Assembly (NCBI RefSeq): GCF_029626145.1
Contig: NZ_JARUBJ010000002.1
Span: 6,582,501-6,646,500 of the forward strand
DNA: 64,000 nucleotides
Source of the DNA: Micromonospora sp. WMMD961
GTDB taxonomy: Bacteria > Actinomycetota > Actinomycetes > Mycobacteriales > Micromonosporaceae
Reading direction: 5' to 3'
Shown: piece by piece, positions 26,277 through 35,872 of the stretch
Layout: each line of letters opens with the position of its first letter
Position numbering within the stretch: the first letter of the stretch is position 1
The notes under the pieces: generated by a model
Database searches by the model: none
Seen by the model: the letters and a program-made list of their open reading frames with translations, nothing else
Told to the model about the DNA's origin: nothing
Made by a program: the position numbers and the translations under genes

Positions 26277-27536
26277 TCAGGCGGGGACGGGGTGTTCGGC
26301 GCGTACCGCTGTGGTTTCCGCGCGGGCGATGGGCCCGGCGGGGAGCGCGGCGACCGCGGCCCCGACGGCGACCGCCGCCCCGGCGAACAGGAACGCCCAG
26401 CGGACGCCGCCGGCGTGGTCCACGATCACGCCGGCCACCGAACCACCGGCCGCGCTCGACGCCACCGCGACGGTGACCACCCAGGTGTACGCCTCGTTCA
26501 GCATGCCGGTCGGGGCGATCCGGCCGACCAGGGTGTTCTCCAGGGTCAGCGCGGGCGCGATGGTGGCCCCGCCGACGACGAGCGCGACTCCCAGGGCCAG
26601 CGGGGTGGGCATCACCGAGAACACCGCGAAGGTGCCGGCGAGGGCGGCGAGGAGCAGGGCGAACTGGCGGGTCATGTTCGGTGCCGGCTTGCGGACGCCG
26701 AACCAGACTCCGCCGGCGGCGCTGCCGAGCCCCCAGACCGCGAGCAGGAGGCCGGCCAGGCTCTCCGGGTCGTCGGTGGTGTGGCCGCTCGCGTACGCCG
26801 GGACGATCACCCCGGCGGCGCCGAACGCGATGCCCAGCCCGGCCACGCAGACCAGCAGGGCCGGGAATCCGGCGACCCGAAGCGGCCCGAGGCCTCTGGC
26901 GTGGTGCTCCTTGGGGTGCGGACGCCAGCCGCGCATGACCCGGCCGAGGGCCACGGCGGTGGTGCCGACCAGGGTGACGACGGCCGCGCCGATCAGCGCG
27001 GCGGCCGCGTCGGCGACCAGGACGAAGCCGGCGACGAGCAGCGGGCCGAGCACGAAGACGATTTCGAAGAGCGTGGTCTCGGCGGCCAGTGCGGTGTTGC
27101 GCAGGGGGTACCGGCCGGAGGTGGGGCCGGTCAGGTCGTTCCAGGCGCCTCGGATGGCGGCGGTGAGCGGCGGGTACGTGGCACCGGCCACGCCGCTGGC
27201 GAGGTAGATGGCGGGTAGGGCATCGTCGCCCGAGCGGCTGGCCAGCAGCAGGCCGGTGAGCGCCAGTGGGTGGGCCACGGCGGTGACCAGCAGGACGGGG
27301 CTGGGGCCGACCCGGTCGGCGATCCGCCCGGCTATCGGGCTGAGTGCGGCACCGGCGACGGCGTAGGTTCCGCCCGCCACGGCGGCCAACGAGTATCGCC
27401 CGGTCACCTGCTCGACCACCAGGAGCAGCGCCAGCGGGGTCATGCCGATCCCGAGCCGCCCGATGATGCCGGTCACCAGCAGCATCGGCGCGCCGGGGAT
27501 TCGCCAGACTCCCAGGTACTGACGCAGCGCGACCAC
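26277..27536 (-). CDS. MFS transporter
   Basis: 419 aa with about twelve hydrophobic helices. The loop between helices 2 and 3 reads AGRIADRVGPSP, the MFS motif A variant, and the protein resembles YbfB/sugar-efflux type carriers. GTG 27536 is preceded by GGGAGG. Flanked by terminator-like stem-loops on both sides, so it is monocistronic. No regulator or enzyme neighbour gives a clue to the substrate; drug or metabolite efflux is the default guess. Confidence 0.85.
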   Translation of the reverse strand: MVALRQYLGVWRIPGAPMLLVTGIIGRLGIGMTPLALLLVVEQVTGRYSLAAVAGGTYAVAGAALSPIAGRIADRVGPSPVLLVTAVAHPLALTGLLLASRSGDDALPAIYLASGVAGATYPPLTAAIRGAWNDLTGPTSGRYPLRNTALAAETTLFEIVFVLGPLLVAGFVLVADAAAALIGAAVVTLVGTTAVALGRVMRGWRPHPKEHHARGLGPLRVAGFPALLVCVAGLGIAFGAAGVIVPAYASGHTTDDPESLAGLLLAVWGLGSAAGGVWFGVRKPAPNMTRQFALLLAALAGTFAVFSVMPTPLALGVALVVGGATIAPALTLENTLVGRIAPTGMLNEAYTWVVTVAVASSAAGGSVAGVIVDHAGGVRWAFLFAGAAVAVGAAVAALPAGPIARAETTAVRAEHPVPA

Positions 27537-27630
27537 GGTGGACCTCCCGAGGATGTAATGAGCGTGGACCGCTTACGACCCTAACGGCACCGTACGACGG
27601 CAGACAGCGGTTATCCGCCCGACACAGCAC

Positions 27631-27665
27631 TCCGCCCGCACCCGGGCTGACCGGGTACGGGCGGA
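27631..27665 (-). terminator. Stem-loop after the HtpX-like gene
   Basis: TCCGCCCG-ACCCGG and CCGGGT-CGGGCGGA form a roughly 14-bp stem with a short loop, 18 bp beyond the M48 protease stop on the minus strand. Confidence 0.65.
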
Positions 27666-27682
27666 GGCGGTGGATCAGCGGG

Positions 27683-28558
27683 TCAGCGCTGGAACTGCAC
27701 CGGCCCGGCGTTGCGGGCCATCTGCTCCAGCCGGGCGACCCGGTCCTCCATCTTCGGGTGCGTGGCGAACAGCGACGCCATGCCGCCGCCCCGGAACGGG
27801 TTGGCGATCATCAGGTGCGCGGTGCTGGTGAGCTGACCCTGGGCCGGCAACGGCCGGCGGCGGGCCACCGCATCGATCTTGCGGAGCGCGCTGGCCAGGG
27901 CGAGCGGGTCGCGGCTCAGCTCGGCGCCCGAGGCGTCCGCCTGGAACTCGCGGCTCCGGCTGATCGCCAACTGGATCACGGTCGCCGCGATCGGACCCAG
28001 GATCAAGGTCAGCAGCAGGACGGCCGGGTTCGGCCGGTCCTCGTCGTCCCCACCGCCGAGCGGGATGAAGAAGGCGAGGTTCGCCAGCAGGGTGATGATG
28101 CTGGCCAGGCCGGCCGCCACGCTGGAGATCAGGATGTCCCGGTTGTAGACGTGGGACAGCTCGTGCCCGATCACGCCGCGCAGCTCGCGGTAGTCGAGGA
28201 TCTCGGTGATGCCCTGGGTCACGCAGACCGCCGCGTGCTGCGGGTTACGACCGGTGGCGAACGCGTTGGGCTGCGCGGTCGGGCTCACGTAGAGCCGGGG
28301 CATCGGCTGCCGGGCGTCGGCCGCCAACTCCCGCACCATCCGGTACAGCTCGGGGAACTGTGCCTCGGTGACCGGTTGCGCCCCCATCGAGCGCAGTGCG
28401 AGCTTGTCGGAGTAGAAGTAGGTAACGCCGTTCATGACCAGCGAGACGACGACAGCGATGACCAGGCCACCGCTGCCACCGAACCAGTAGCCCACCGCCA
28501 GGATCAGGGCGCTGAGCAGGCCAAGCAGCGCTGCGGTCTTCAGACGGTTGTGGTGCAC
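27683..28558 (-). CDS. htpX: M48-family membrane zinc metalloprotease, HtpX type
   Basis: 291 aa. Two N-terminal transmembrane helices (TAALLGLLSALILAVGYWF and GLVIAVVVSLVMNGVTYFY), the zinc motif HELSH near residue 145, two further helices, and the third-ligand segment SREFQADASGAEL. HtpX degrades damaged membrane proteins under stress. GTG 28558 follows GGAG; the frame extends further upstream without a ribosome site. Monocistronic by the flanking signals. Confidence 0.93.
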   Translation of the reverse strand: MHHNRLKTAALLGLLSALILAVGYWFGGSGGLVIAVVVSLVMNGVTYFYSDKLALRSMGAQPVTEAQFPELYRMVRELAADARQPMPRLYVSPTAQPNAFATGRNPQHAAVCVTQGITEILDYRELRGVIGHELSHVYNRDILISSVAAGLASIITLLANLAFFIPLGGGDDEDRPNPAVLLLTLILGPIAATVIQLAISRSREFQADASGAELSRDPLALASALRKIDAVARRRPLPAQGQLTSTAHLMIANPFRGGGMASLFATHPKMEDRVARLEQMARNAGPVQFQR

Positions 28559-28678
28559 GATCTCTCCTTCGGTGCACGGATCGCCGGGATCCGCTGACCG
28601 GTGCAACAACCCGGTACCCGCCAACCATCCGTTACAACGCTGAGAGTTGACTGAGACTGCGCCGCAGGTCAGGTCGGG

Positions 28679-30166
28679 TCAGCGGCCGGCCAGGTCGAGC
28701 ACCAGCTGTGGGGCGACGCCGAGCACCACGGCGGCCACCGTAGCCACCGCCAGCACCACGGCCACCACACCCACCACGGGTACGGCAGCGGCGCCGCCGC
28801 CACTCGGGGTGGCAGGAGACGTCGGTGCCCAGAGCGCGGCGGTCACCCGCAGGTAGTAGGCGAGCCCGATCACGGCGTTCACGGCCACCACCAGCGCCAG
28901 CCAGGCCGCACCGCCGTCCAGCAGCGCCCGCACCACAGTCACCTTCGCGAACAGGCCGGCGAGCCCCGGTGGCAGACCAGCGAGGCCCACCAGCGCGAGA
29001 CCGAGCGCCGCGCCCCGCCACGGGTGCCGGCGGGCCGCCCCGCGTAGGTCGTCCAACGTGCCGCCGTCGGCACCGGTCGGCCGCAGCGCGGTCACCGCGG
29101 CGAACGCGGCCAACTCCAACACCACGAAGAAGACGGCGTACGCCACCGCGGCGGCGTACGCGGCGGACCGGGCGTCGTCCGTGCGGCCGGCGGCCAGTGC
29201 CAACGCCCCCAGCGGGGCGAGGATGTAGCCGGCCTGTGCGACGGACGACCACGCGAGCAGCCGGACGGTACGCCGCTGGCGTAGCGCGACCAGGTTGCCG
29301 ACGGTCATGGTGAGCACCGCGAGCAGGGCGAGCACCGGGCCGGTCTGGTCCGCCGGGAGGGCCCGTTGCACCACGGCGAGCAGGGCGACCAGGCCGCCCA
29401 GTTTCGAGGCCGTGGACAGGTACGCGGCCACCGGCAGCGGCGCGCCGTCGTAGGTGGCCGGCGCCCACGCGTGGAACGGCACCGCCGCCACCTTGAAGGC
29501 CAGCCCGACCAGCAGCACCGCCACCGCGGCGGTGGTCAGTGGAAGATCCCGCAGCTCCGGCCGGTCGGCGAGCAGCGTGCCGAGCCGGTCCAGGTGCAGC
29601 CCACCCGTCACCGCGTACAGCAGGGCCGCGCCGAGCAGGGTCAGCGTGGTCGCCACCACGCTGACCACGAAGAACGTCACCGCCGCCTCGGCGCTGGCGA
29701 GACTGCCCCGGCGCAGGCCCACCAGCACGTACAGCGGCAGGGTCAGCGTCTCCAGGGCGACGATCACTGTGATCAGGTCACCGGCCGCGCCGAGCACCAC
29801 GCCGCCGGTCATCGAGCAGGCCAACAGGAAGCAGTATTCCCCCACCGGCGACCGCCCGGCCCGCAGCGCGGGCACGGACAGCCCGAGCACGCCCACTGTG
29901 AGCAGTGCCACCACCACGCCGACCAGGGCAGCCCGGCCGCCGAAGACCCAGGAGCAGTCGACGCCGACACAGAAGGTCCGCCGCTCCCCACCCGAGCCGA
30001 CCAGGGCCGAGCCGACGGCGGTGCCGAGCGCGCCCAGCGCGGCCACCACGATGGTGGCCCGTGGCCGGGCCAGCAGCAGGTCGGTGAGGAGCACGAGCAC
30101 GGCGGTGCCGGCGGCCAGGTAGGCCGGCAACAGCGCGACGCTGTCCACGCTCTGCACACCAGTCAT
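28679..30166 (-). CDS. nuoN: NADH-quinone oxidoreductase subunit N
   Basis: 495-aa antiporter-like proton-pumping subunit of complex I with about fourteen transmembrane helices. SEAAVTFFVVS, the Lys in LAFKVAAVPFHAWAPATYDGA and TASKLGGL match the Mrp-family core. The ATG at 30166 overlaps the nuoM stop (ATGA). Last gene of the I-J-K-L-M-N run. Confidence 0.93.
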   Translation of the reverse strand: MTGVQSVDSVALLPAYLAAGTAVLVLLTDLLLARPRATIVVAALGALGTAVGSALVGSGGERRTFCVGVDCSWVFGGRAALVGVVVALLTVGVLGLSVPALRAGRSPVGEYCFLLACSMTGGVVLGAAGDLITVIVALETLTLPLYVLVGLRRGSLASAEAAVTFFVVSVVATTLTLLGAALLYAVTGGLHLDRLGTLLADRPELRDLPLTTAAVAVLLVGLAFKVAAVPFHAWAPATYDGAPLPVAAYLSTASKLGGLVALLAVVQRALPADQTGPVLALLAVLTMTVGNLVALRQRRTVRLLAWSSVAQAGYILAPLGALALAAGRTDDARSAAYAAAVAYAVFFVVLELAAFAAVTALRPTGADGGTLDDLRGAARRHPWRGAALGLALVGLAGLPPGLAGLFAKVTVVRALLDGGAAWLALVVAVNAVIGLAYYLRVTAALWAPTSPATPSGGGAAAVPVVGVVAVVLAVATVAAVVLGVAPQLVLDLAGR

Positions 30167-31671
30167 GGGTAGACCACCCCGATCAGGGCGTCGACGGGGG
30201 CCTCGGCGACGCCGAGGACAAGCGCCGGGGCCAGCCCGATGGCCAACGCGAGCAGCACCAGCGGCACCCACGCGGTCAGCTCCGCACCGGCCAGGCCGGC
30301 ACCGATCCGCCCGACGGCGGGGCTCGGACGGTTGTGGGTGACCTGACGCAGCAGCCGCAGGAAGTACGCGGCGGTGAGCGCCCCGCCGACCGCCGCCAGC
30401 ACCCCGAGGGTGGTCCAGAGCGGGCCACCCACCTGCACGGCCGCGATCACCGCGAACGCCTCACCCCAGAAGCCGGCCAGCCCGGGCAGGCCCAGCGACG
30501 CGACGGCCGCGAACGCGAGCAGACCCGCCAACCGGGGCGCGGTCTCCCGCAGCCCGGACAGCTCGGCGAGGGTTCCCGTGCCGGTACGGTCCTTCACCGC
30601 CCCAGCCAGGAAGAACAGCAGGCCGGTGATCACCCCGTGCGCGACGTTGCCGATCAACGCCGCCTGGATGCCGGTCGTGGTCAGCGTGGCGACGCCCAGC
30701 AGCACGAAGCCCATGTGCCCCACGCTGGAGTACGCGATCAGCCGCTTCACCTCCGACTGGGCCAGGCAGACCAGCGAACCGACCAGGATCGCGGCGACGG
30801 CGAGCACACCGAGCACCGGCGCCGCCCAACGCGCCCCCTCGGGCGCCACCCCCACCGCGACCCGGATCAGGCCGTACGTGCCCATCTTGAGCAGCACACC
30901 GGCCAACACGACGCTGCCGACCGTTGGCGCCTGGGTGTGCGCGTCGGGCAGCCAGGAGTGCAGCGGCCACAGCGGGCTCTTCACCGCGAACGCGGACGCG
31001 AGCAGGGTGAACGCGGCCAACTGGATGCCCCGGGACATCCCGGCACCACCGTTGAGCGTTACCAGGTCGGCGGTGCCGGCGGCGGCGACCACCACGTACA
31101 CGCCGACCAGCAGCAGCACCGAGCCGAACAGCGTGTACAGCGCGAACTTGCGGGCCGCCCGACGCCGGTCCGCGCCACCCCAGCCGGCGATGATCGCGTA
31201 CATCGGCAGCAGGACGACCTCGAAGAAGAGGAAGAACAACACCAGGTCCAGGGCGAGGAAGGTGCCCAGGATGCCCACCTCGACCACCAGCAGCAGCGCG
31301 ACCAGGGCCCGGCCGCTGCCGCCGCCGGGCACCCGCCACATCGTGTACGCGCAGCAGAGCAGCGTGAGCAGCGCGGTCAACACCACCAGGGGCCAGGAGA
31401 TGCCGTCGACGCCGAGGTGGAAGCGCAACTCCAGGCCGGGCACCCACTGCAGGTCCAGTTGGTGCCACGGACGCACCGCCGTTGCGTCGGCCGACCAGGC
31501 GATCCAGCCTCGACCGCCGAACACCAGCGGCACCGAGGCCAACAGGGTCAGCGCTGCCGCGACAGTGCCGACCAGCCGGGCCGCCCGGTCCCGGGGAGTC
31601 GCCGCCACCGCTACCGCGCCGAGCGCCGGCACCGCCAGGACAGCGACCAGCAACACCTGCCCGAAGGTCAC
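30163..31671 (-). CDS. nuoM: NADH-quinone oxidoreductase subunit M
   Basis: 502 aa, GTG start. Typical NuoM features: FHLGVDGISWPLVVLTALL, FEVVLLPMYAIIAGWG, KSPLWPLHSWLPDAHTQAPT and KRLIAYSSVGHMGFVLLG. A proton-pumping antiporter-like membrane subunit. It ends in a four-base overlap with nuoN, and starts 55 bp after nuoL. Confidence 0.95.
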   Translation of the reverse strand: MTFGQVLLVAVLAVPALGAVAVAATPRDRAARLVGTVAAALTLLASVPLVFGGRGWIAWSADATAVRPWHQLDLQWVPGLELRFHLGVDGISWPLVVLTALLTLLCCAYTMWRVPGGGSGRALVALLLVVEVGILGTFLALDLVLFFLFFEVVLLPMYAIIAGWGGADRRRAARKFALYTLFGSVLLLVGVYVVVAAAGTADLVTLNGGAGMSRGIQLAAFTLLASAFAVKSPLWPLHSWLPDAHTQAPTVGSVVLAGVLLKMGTYGLIRVAVGVAPEGARWAAPVLGVLAVAAILVGSLVCLAQSEVKRLIAYSSVGHMGFVLLGVATLTTTGIQAALIGNVAHGVITGLLFFLAGAVKDRTGTGTLAELSGLRETAPRLAGLLAFAAVASLGLPGLAGFWGEAFAVIAAVQVGGPLWTTLGVLAAVGGALTAAYFLRLLRQVTHNRPSPAVGRIGAGLAGAELTAWVPLVLLALAIGLAPALVLGVAEAPVDALIGVVYP

Positions 31672-31726
31672 CGGACCACCTCTGTTCGCGACTGCGGGGC
31701 TCGCAAACCCGGCTCACTCCTCGCGC

Positions 31727-33658
31727 TCACCGGACCCCTCCGATCACGGCGGCGGCCAGGCCGATCAGCAGCGCGCCGGCCAGTACGCCGGCGGCGGCCC
31801 GGGGCAGTGCCGCGCGGTGCAGCACGGCCAGCCCCGCCCCCAGCGCGGACGCAGCTCGCCCACTGCCCTCGACAGCGCCGTCCACGACCACCTCGTCGGT
31901 CGTGCGCGCGGCGCCGGCCAGCGCCCGGACTGGGCGTACGACAACTGTGTGCTGGGCGTCGTCGAGCCGGAACGCGCGGGCGAAGACCGGCCCCAGCGGA
32001 CCCAGCGCGACCGCCGGGTCGGCGGTCGGGTTCCGACGCCAGCCCAGCGTGACCAGCCCGGCGCCGACCAGCAGCAACGCGAGCGGCAGCAGCACCCCCG
32101 GCCCCACGTGGACCAGGCCGTCCTCGGAGCCGGCCACCGGCACGGTCGGGAACCGCAGGCGGTCGGCGAACGCCCCGACGAACCCGGCCAGACCGAGCAG
32201 CGCGGCCGGCACGGCCAGCAGCAGGACCGGCCAGCGCAGCACCGCCGGTGGGTCGTGCGGTCGGACCAGCGGCAGGCGGGGTACGCCGAAGAAGGCGCGC
32301 AGCAGCAGGCGACCGGCGTACCAGGCGGTGATCGCCACGCCGAGCAGACCGGCCAGCCACACCAGCCAGCCCACCCAGGACGGCGCCGGGCCGGTGCCCT
32401 CCAGCGCGGCGGCCTCGGCCACCGTCAACACGCCGTCCTTGCTCCAGAAGCCGGCGAACGGTGGCACCCCGGCCAGTGCGCCCAGGCCCACCACCGTGCA
32501 CCAGAACGTGACCGGCATGCTCCGCCGCAGCCCGCCCATCTCCGACATCAGGGTGGTGCCGACCGCGTGGATCACCGCGCCGGCGGCGAGGAACAGCAAC
32601 GCCTTGAACGCGGCGTGGGTGAGCAGGTGGAACAGCGCGGCCGACGGGGAGCCGACGGCCAGCGCACCGGTCATGTAGCCCAACTGGGACACCGTCGACC
32701 AGGCCAGCACACGTTTGATGTCGTCCTGCGCGGTGGCGGCGAGCGCGCCGAGCAGCAGGGTGATCGCGCCGACCACCCCGAGCACCGTCAGCGTCACCGG
32801 CGCGGCCGTGAACAGCGGGTAGAGGCGGGCCACCGCGTACACCCCGGCGGCGACCATCGTCGCGGCGTGGATCAGCGCGGAGATCGGCGTGGGGCCGGCC
32901 ATCGCGTCCGGCAGCCAGGTGTGCAGCGGGAACTGCGCGCTCTTACCGGCGACCCCGGCGAGCAGCAGCAGGCCGGCAGCGGTCAACGTCGCGCCGGAGT
33001 GGTCGTGGGCGAGCACGTCGGCGATCCGGAAGCTGCCCGTCGACACGCCCAGCAACGCGATGCCGAGCAGGAACCCGACGTCACCGACCCGGGTCACCAG
33101 GAACGCCTTCATCGCCGCCGCCGGCGCGCCGGGCAGTCGGCGGTCGTGGGCGATCAGCAGGTACGAGCAGAGGCCCATCACCTCCCAACCGACCAGCAGC
33201 ATGATCAGGTCCCCGGCGACCACCACCAGCAGCATGGCACCGGTGAAGAGGCTGATCTGGGCGGCGTACGGCGGGTAGCGGTGGTCGACGTCGATGTCGT
33301 CGTGTGGACCGCGCCGCAGGTAGCCGATCGAGTAGACCTGCACGGCCAGGGCGACAGCGGTGACCGCCACCGCGACCAGCGCGGCGGCGCCGTCCAGCCG
33401 TACGCCGAGGGTCACCATCAGACCGCCGACCTCGACCCAGGTGGTCGACGTCTCCGTCGGCCCGTCGACGGTCAGCAGCAGCGCGACGGCCAACGCCAAC
33501 GCGCCGGCCGCACCGGTGACGCCGAGCACGACGGCCGCCCGTCGGGCCCGACCGCCGCCGGTCGTGTCGTCGTGGCGCGGGGCCGGCGGCAGTAACAGGC
33601 CAGCCAGACCGGCGGCGAGCGGGACGGCGGGCAGCAACGCCCCGAGCAGCCCGGTCAC
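31727..33658 (-). CDS. nuoL: NADH-quinone oxidoreductase subunit L
   Basis: 643 aa, GTG start overlapping the nuoK stop by four bases. HTWLPDAMAGPTPISALIHAATMVAAGVY matches in segments the core pump motif, and LAWSTVSQLGYMTGAL the next; the C-terminal lateral helix region is present. Slightly longer than usual only in its linker regions. Complex I distal proton pump. Confidence 0.95.
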   Translation of the reverse strand: MTGLLGALLPAVPLAAGLAGLLLPPAPRHDDTTGGGRARRAAVVLGVTGAAGALALAVALLLTVDGPTETSTTWVEVGGLMVTLGVRLDGAAALVAVAVTAVALAVQVYSIGYLRRGPHDDIDVDHRYPPYAAQISLFTGAMLLVVVAGDLIMLLVGWEVMGLCSYLLIAHDRRLPGAPAAAMKAFLVTRVGDVGFLLGIALLGVSTGSFRIADVLAHDHSGATLTAAGLLLLAGVAGKSAQFPLHTWLPDAMAGPTPISALIHAATMVAAGVYAVARLYPLFTAAPVTLTVLGVVGAITLLLGALAATAQDDIKRVLAWSTVSQLGYMTGALAVGSPSAALFHLLTHAAFKALLFLAAGAVIHAVGTTLMSEMGGLRRSMPVTFWCTVVGLGALAGVPPFAGFWSKDGVLTVAEAAALEGTGPAPSWVGWLVWLAGLLGVAITAWYAGRLLLRAFFGVPRLPLVRPHDPPAVLRWPVLLLAVPAALLGLAGFVGAFADRLRFPTVPVAGSEDGLVHVGPGVLLPLALLLVGAGLVTLGWRRNPTADPAVALGPLGPVFARAFRLDDAQHTVVVRPVRALAGAARTTDEVVVDGAVEGSGRAASALGAGLAVLHRAALPRAAAGVLAGALLIGLAAAVIGGVR

Positions 33659-34017
33659 CGGCCCGCCTCCGTGTCCAGGACGGCCGGCTCACGCCCGTCG
33701 ACGACCTGTGCCGGCTCGGTCAGGGGCACGTCGTCGACCGCCACGGTGGCCCGCAGCCGGTAGAGCTGCAGCACGATCGCCAACCCCACGCCGATCTCGG
33801 CGGCGGCGAGGACGATGACGAACAGCGCGAAGACCTGCCCCGAGTGCGGGAGCACGGCGCGGGCGGTGGTGTCCGCGGTGACCAGGATCAGGTTGACCGC
33901 GTTGAGCATCAGCTCGACCGACATCAGCACCAGCACCGCGTTGCGTCGGCGCAGTACGCCGTAGACGCCGAGCCCGAACAGCAGCGCGGCGGTGACGTAC
34001 GGGATGACCGGCCTCAC
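33655..34017 (-). CDS. nuoK: NADH-quinone oxidoreductase subunit K
   Basis: 120 aa with three transmembrane helices; the SVELMLNAVNLILV segment with its buried Glu, and AAAEIGVGLAIVLQLYR with the second Glu, are the NuoK proton-channel residues. About 20 residues longer than E. coli NuoK at the C-terminus. Coupled by GTGA to nuoJ and nuoL. Confidence 0.94.
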   Translation of the reverse strand: MRPVIPYVTAALLFGLGVYGVLRRRNAVLVLMSVELMLNAVNLILVTADTTARAVLPHSGQVFALFVIVLAAAEIGVGLAIVLQLYRLRATVAVDDVPLTEPAQVVDGREPAVLDTEAGR

Positions 34018-34574
34018 CGGCGCCCCCCGGTCTCCGCGTCGACCAGCTCGGTGGGTGCCGCCGTCGCGCGGCTGGGCGGACGGCCGATGTCCGGCCGGGA
34101 CAGCACGATCGCGCCCACCAGGGCGGACAGCAGCAGCACGGAGAGCACCTCGAACGGCAGCACCCAGGACTGGAAGATCTGCTCCCCCAGCCGCTCGGCG
34201 GTGCCCGTGTTGGGCAACGCGACGGTGCTCCAGCGGTACGCGTCGACGAGCAGCACGGTCAACCCCAGCCCGGCGCCACCACCGATCAGGGCGGCCGGCC
34301 AGCCGGGCCGGTCCAGGTCGTCGGAGGCCCCGATCGGAGCCCGGGTCAGCATCACCGCGAAGAGCAGCAGGACGACCACCGCGCCCACGTAGATCAACAC
34401 CTGCACCCAGGCCACCAACTCGGCGCTGAGCAGCAGGAAGTCACCGGCCAACGCGCCCAGGCACACCACCAGGTAGAGGCCGGCCCGGACCAGGTGTTTC
34501 GTGGTCACCACCAGCACACCCGCACCGACCGCCACCGCGCCGAGGGCGAGCAGCAGCACGTCCGCCCCGGTCAC
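34014..34574 (-). CDS. nuoJ: NADH-quinone oxidoreductase subunit J
   Basis: 186 aa, five predicted helices. LVVCLGALAGDFLLLSAE and the conserved WVQVLIYVGAVVVLLLFAVM are the NuoJ signature. Starts at GTG 34574; the open frame upstream is shadow of nuoI. Ends in overlap with nuoK. Confidence 0.94.
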   Translation of the reverse strand: MTGADVLLLALGAVAVGAGVLVVTTKHLVRAGLYLVVCLGALAGDFLLLSAELVAWVQVLIYVGAVVVLLLFAVMLTRAPIGASDDLDRPGWPAALIGGGAGLGLTVLLVDAYRWSTVALPNTGTAERLGEQIFQSWVLPFEVLSVLLLSALVGAIVLSRPDIGRPPSRATAAPTELVDAETGGRR

Positions 34575-34599
34575 CGGAGCGCCTCTCCGGCTCGGGCGG

Positions 34600-35193
34600 T
34601 CACGACGCGGGGTCCTGGTCGGCTTCGGGGCGTACCGCTGGAGGGGCCGGACGGGCGGCGGCCTTGCGCGCGGCGGCGGTCTCCTCCTTGGCCGGCTCGC
34701 CGTTCGGGTCGTGCGCGGGCGGCGGCGGCACGGTGGCCATCCACTGACCGAGGTGGTCCTTGTCGTGCAGCAGGTCCTTGATGTCGTACTCGGCGTACTC
34801 GAACTCCGGTGACCAGTACAGCGCGTCGAACGGGCAGACCTCGATGCAGATGCCGCAGTACATGCAGAGCGAGAAGTCGATGTCGAACTTGTCGAGCACG
34901 TTGCGTTGGCGAGGACGGGCGGCGCCGGGCACCGCCACCTCCTCCTTGTGCGAGTCGATGTAGATGCACCAGTCCGGACACTCACGGGCGCAGAGCATGC
35001 AGACCGTGCAGTTCTCCTCCGACAGCGCGATCACGCCACGCGAGCGCGGCGGCAGCTCGGGGGCGACGTCCGGGTACTGCTGGGTGGTCGAGCGGCTGGT
35101 CATCGTCTTGAGGGTGACCGCCAACCCCTTCACCAGGCCCGCGCCGGGCAGGCTGCGGTCGCTGGTGTCGCCGCGCTCGCTGGGGTCGCTCAT
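34600..35193 (-). CDS. nuoI: NADH-quinone oxidoreductase subunit I (two 4Fe-4S ferredoxin)
   Basis: 197 aa. Two complete CxxCxxCxxxCP sets: CTVCMLCARECP and CMYCGICIEVCP, which hold clusters N6a and N6b. The N-terminus has an approximate membrane-facing helix (GLVKGLAVTLKTMTSR). I prefer ATG 35193 (MSDPSERG), with AGGA eight bases upstream; ATG 35202 is possible. First gene of the I-N run, divergent from the Uma2 gene, so its promoter lies in 35194-35296. Confidence 0.95.
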   Translation of the reverse strand: MSDPSERGDTSDRSLPGAGLVKGLAVTLKTMTSRSTTQQYPDVAPELPPRSRGVIALSEENCTVCMLCARECPDWCIYIDSHKEEVAVPGAARPRQRNVLDKFDIDFSLCMYCGICIEVCPFDALYWSPEFEYAEYDIKDLLHDKDHLGQWMATVPPPPAHDPNGEPAKEETAAARKAAARPAPPAVRPEADQDPAS

Positions 35194-35296
35194 GTCGACC
35201 ATCCTGCCCTGTGGCCACGGCGCGCGCGACCACCACCCACAGGTCCAGGGCGGTACGGTGGTCGTGGGGAGAACGACGCACCCGGAAGGACCTGCC

Positions 35297-35872
35297 ATGA
35301 CCGCCGCGCTGCAGAGCGACCACCCGCCCGAGAGCGAGTGGACGACTGACGATCTGGATGCGCTGCCCGAGGATGGCCGCCGCCGGGAACTGCTCGATGG
35401 AGTGCTGCTGATGTCCCCCTCCCCCACCCGTACCCACCAGACCATCGCGATGCGTCTTGGTGCCGCGCTCGACGAAGACTGCCCCGACGGCTACGACGTG
35501 ACCCAGGGCGTGGAGGTGCGGATCAACCGCACCCGGTCGTTCATCCCCGACGTGCTGATCACCACCGCTACCGCGGCGGCTCGGGAGCCGGCGAAGTACG
35601 AGCCGCACGAGGTGGTCCTGGCCATTGAGATCGTCTCGCCCAACACCCGTTCGATCGACCGGGTGTTGAAGCCGGCGCTGTACGCCCAGGCCGGCATCCC
35701 CTACTACTGGCGGATCGAGACGGAGGGCGGCGAGTTGGAGGTCGTCACCTACCGGATCGACGCGGTGAACGAGGTCTACACCGAGACCGGGCGGTGGACG
35801 AAGTTCGTCGACACCGGCGAGCCCTTTCCGATCAACCTGCCGATCAGTCGGATCACGCCCCGGGTCCGTTGA
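35297..35872 (+). CDS. Uma2 family (DUF820) nuclease-like protein
   Basis: 191 aa with the PD-(D/E)xK-type core of the Uma2 family: RRRELLDGVLLMSPSPT, then FIPDVLITT (Asp) and VVLAIEIVSPNTRSIDR (Glu-x-Val, here EIV), then YAQAGIPYYWRIE. These proteins are common, multi-copy and of unknown role; nuclease activity is presumed from the fold. It splits the nuo genes and overlaps the convergent SnoaL-like gene by 20 bp. Confidence 0.88.
   Translation: MTAALQSDHPPESEWTTDDLDALPEDGRRRELLDGVLLMSPSPTRTHQTIAMRLGAALDEDCPDGYDVTQGVEVRINRTRSFIPDVLITTATAAAREPAKYEPHEVVLAIEIVSPNTRSIDRVLKPALYAQAGIPYYWRIETEGGELEVVTYRIDAVNEVYTETGRWTKFVDTGEPFPINLPISRITPRVR

Noticed and set aside
30374..33595. 1073-codon plus-strand open frame
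   Set aside because: It lies antisense to nuoM and nuoL, whose motifs are unambiguous. Its residues are the Arg/Pro/Ala/Gln mix given by the opposite strand of G+C-rich codons.
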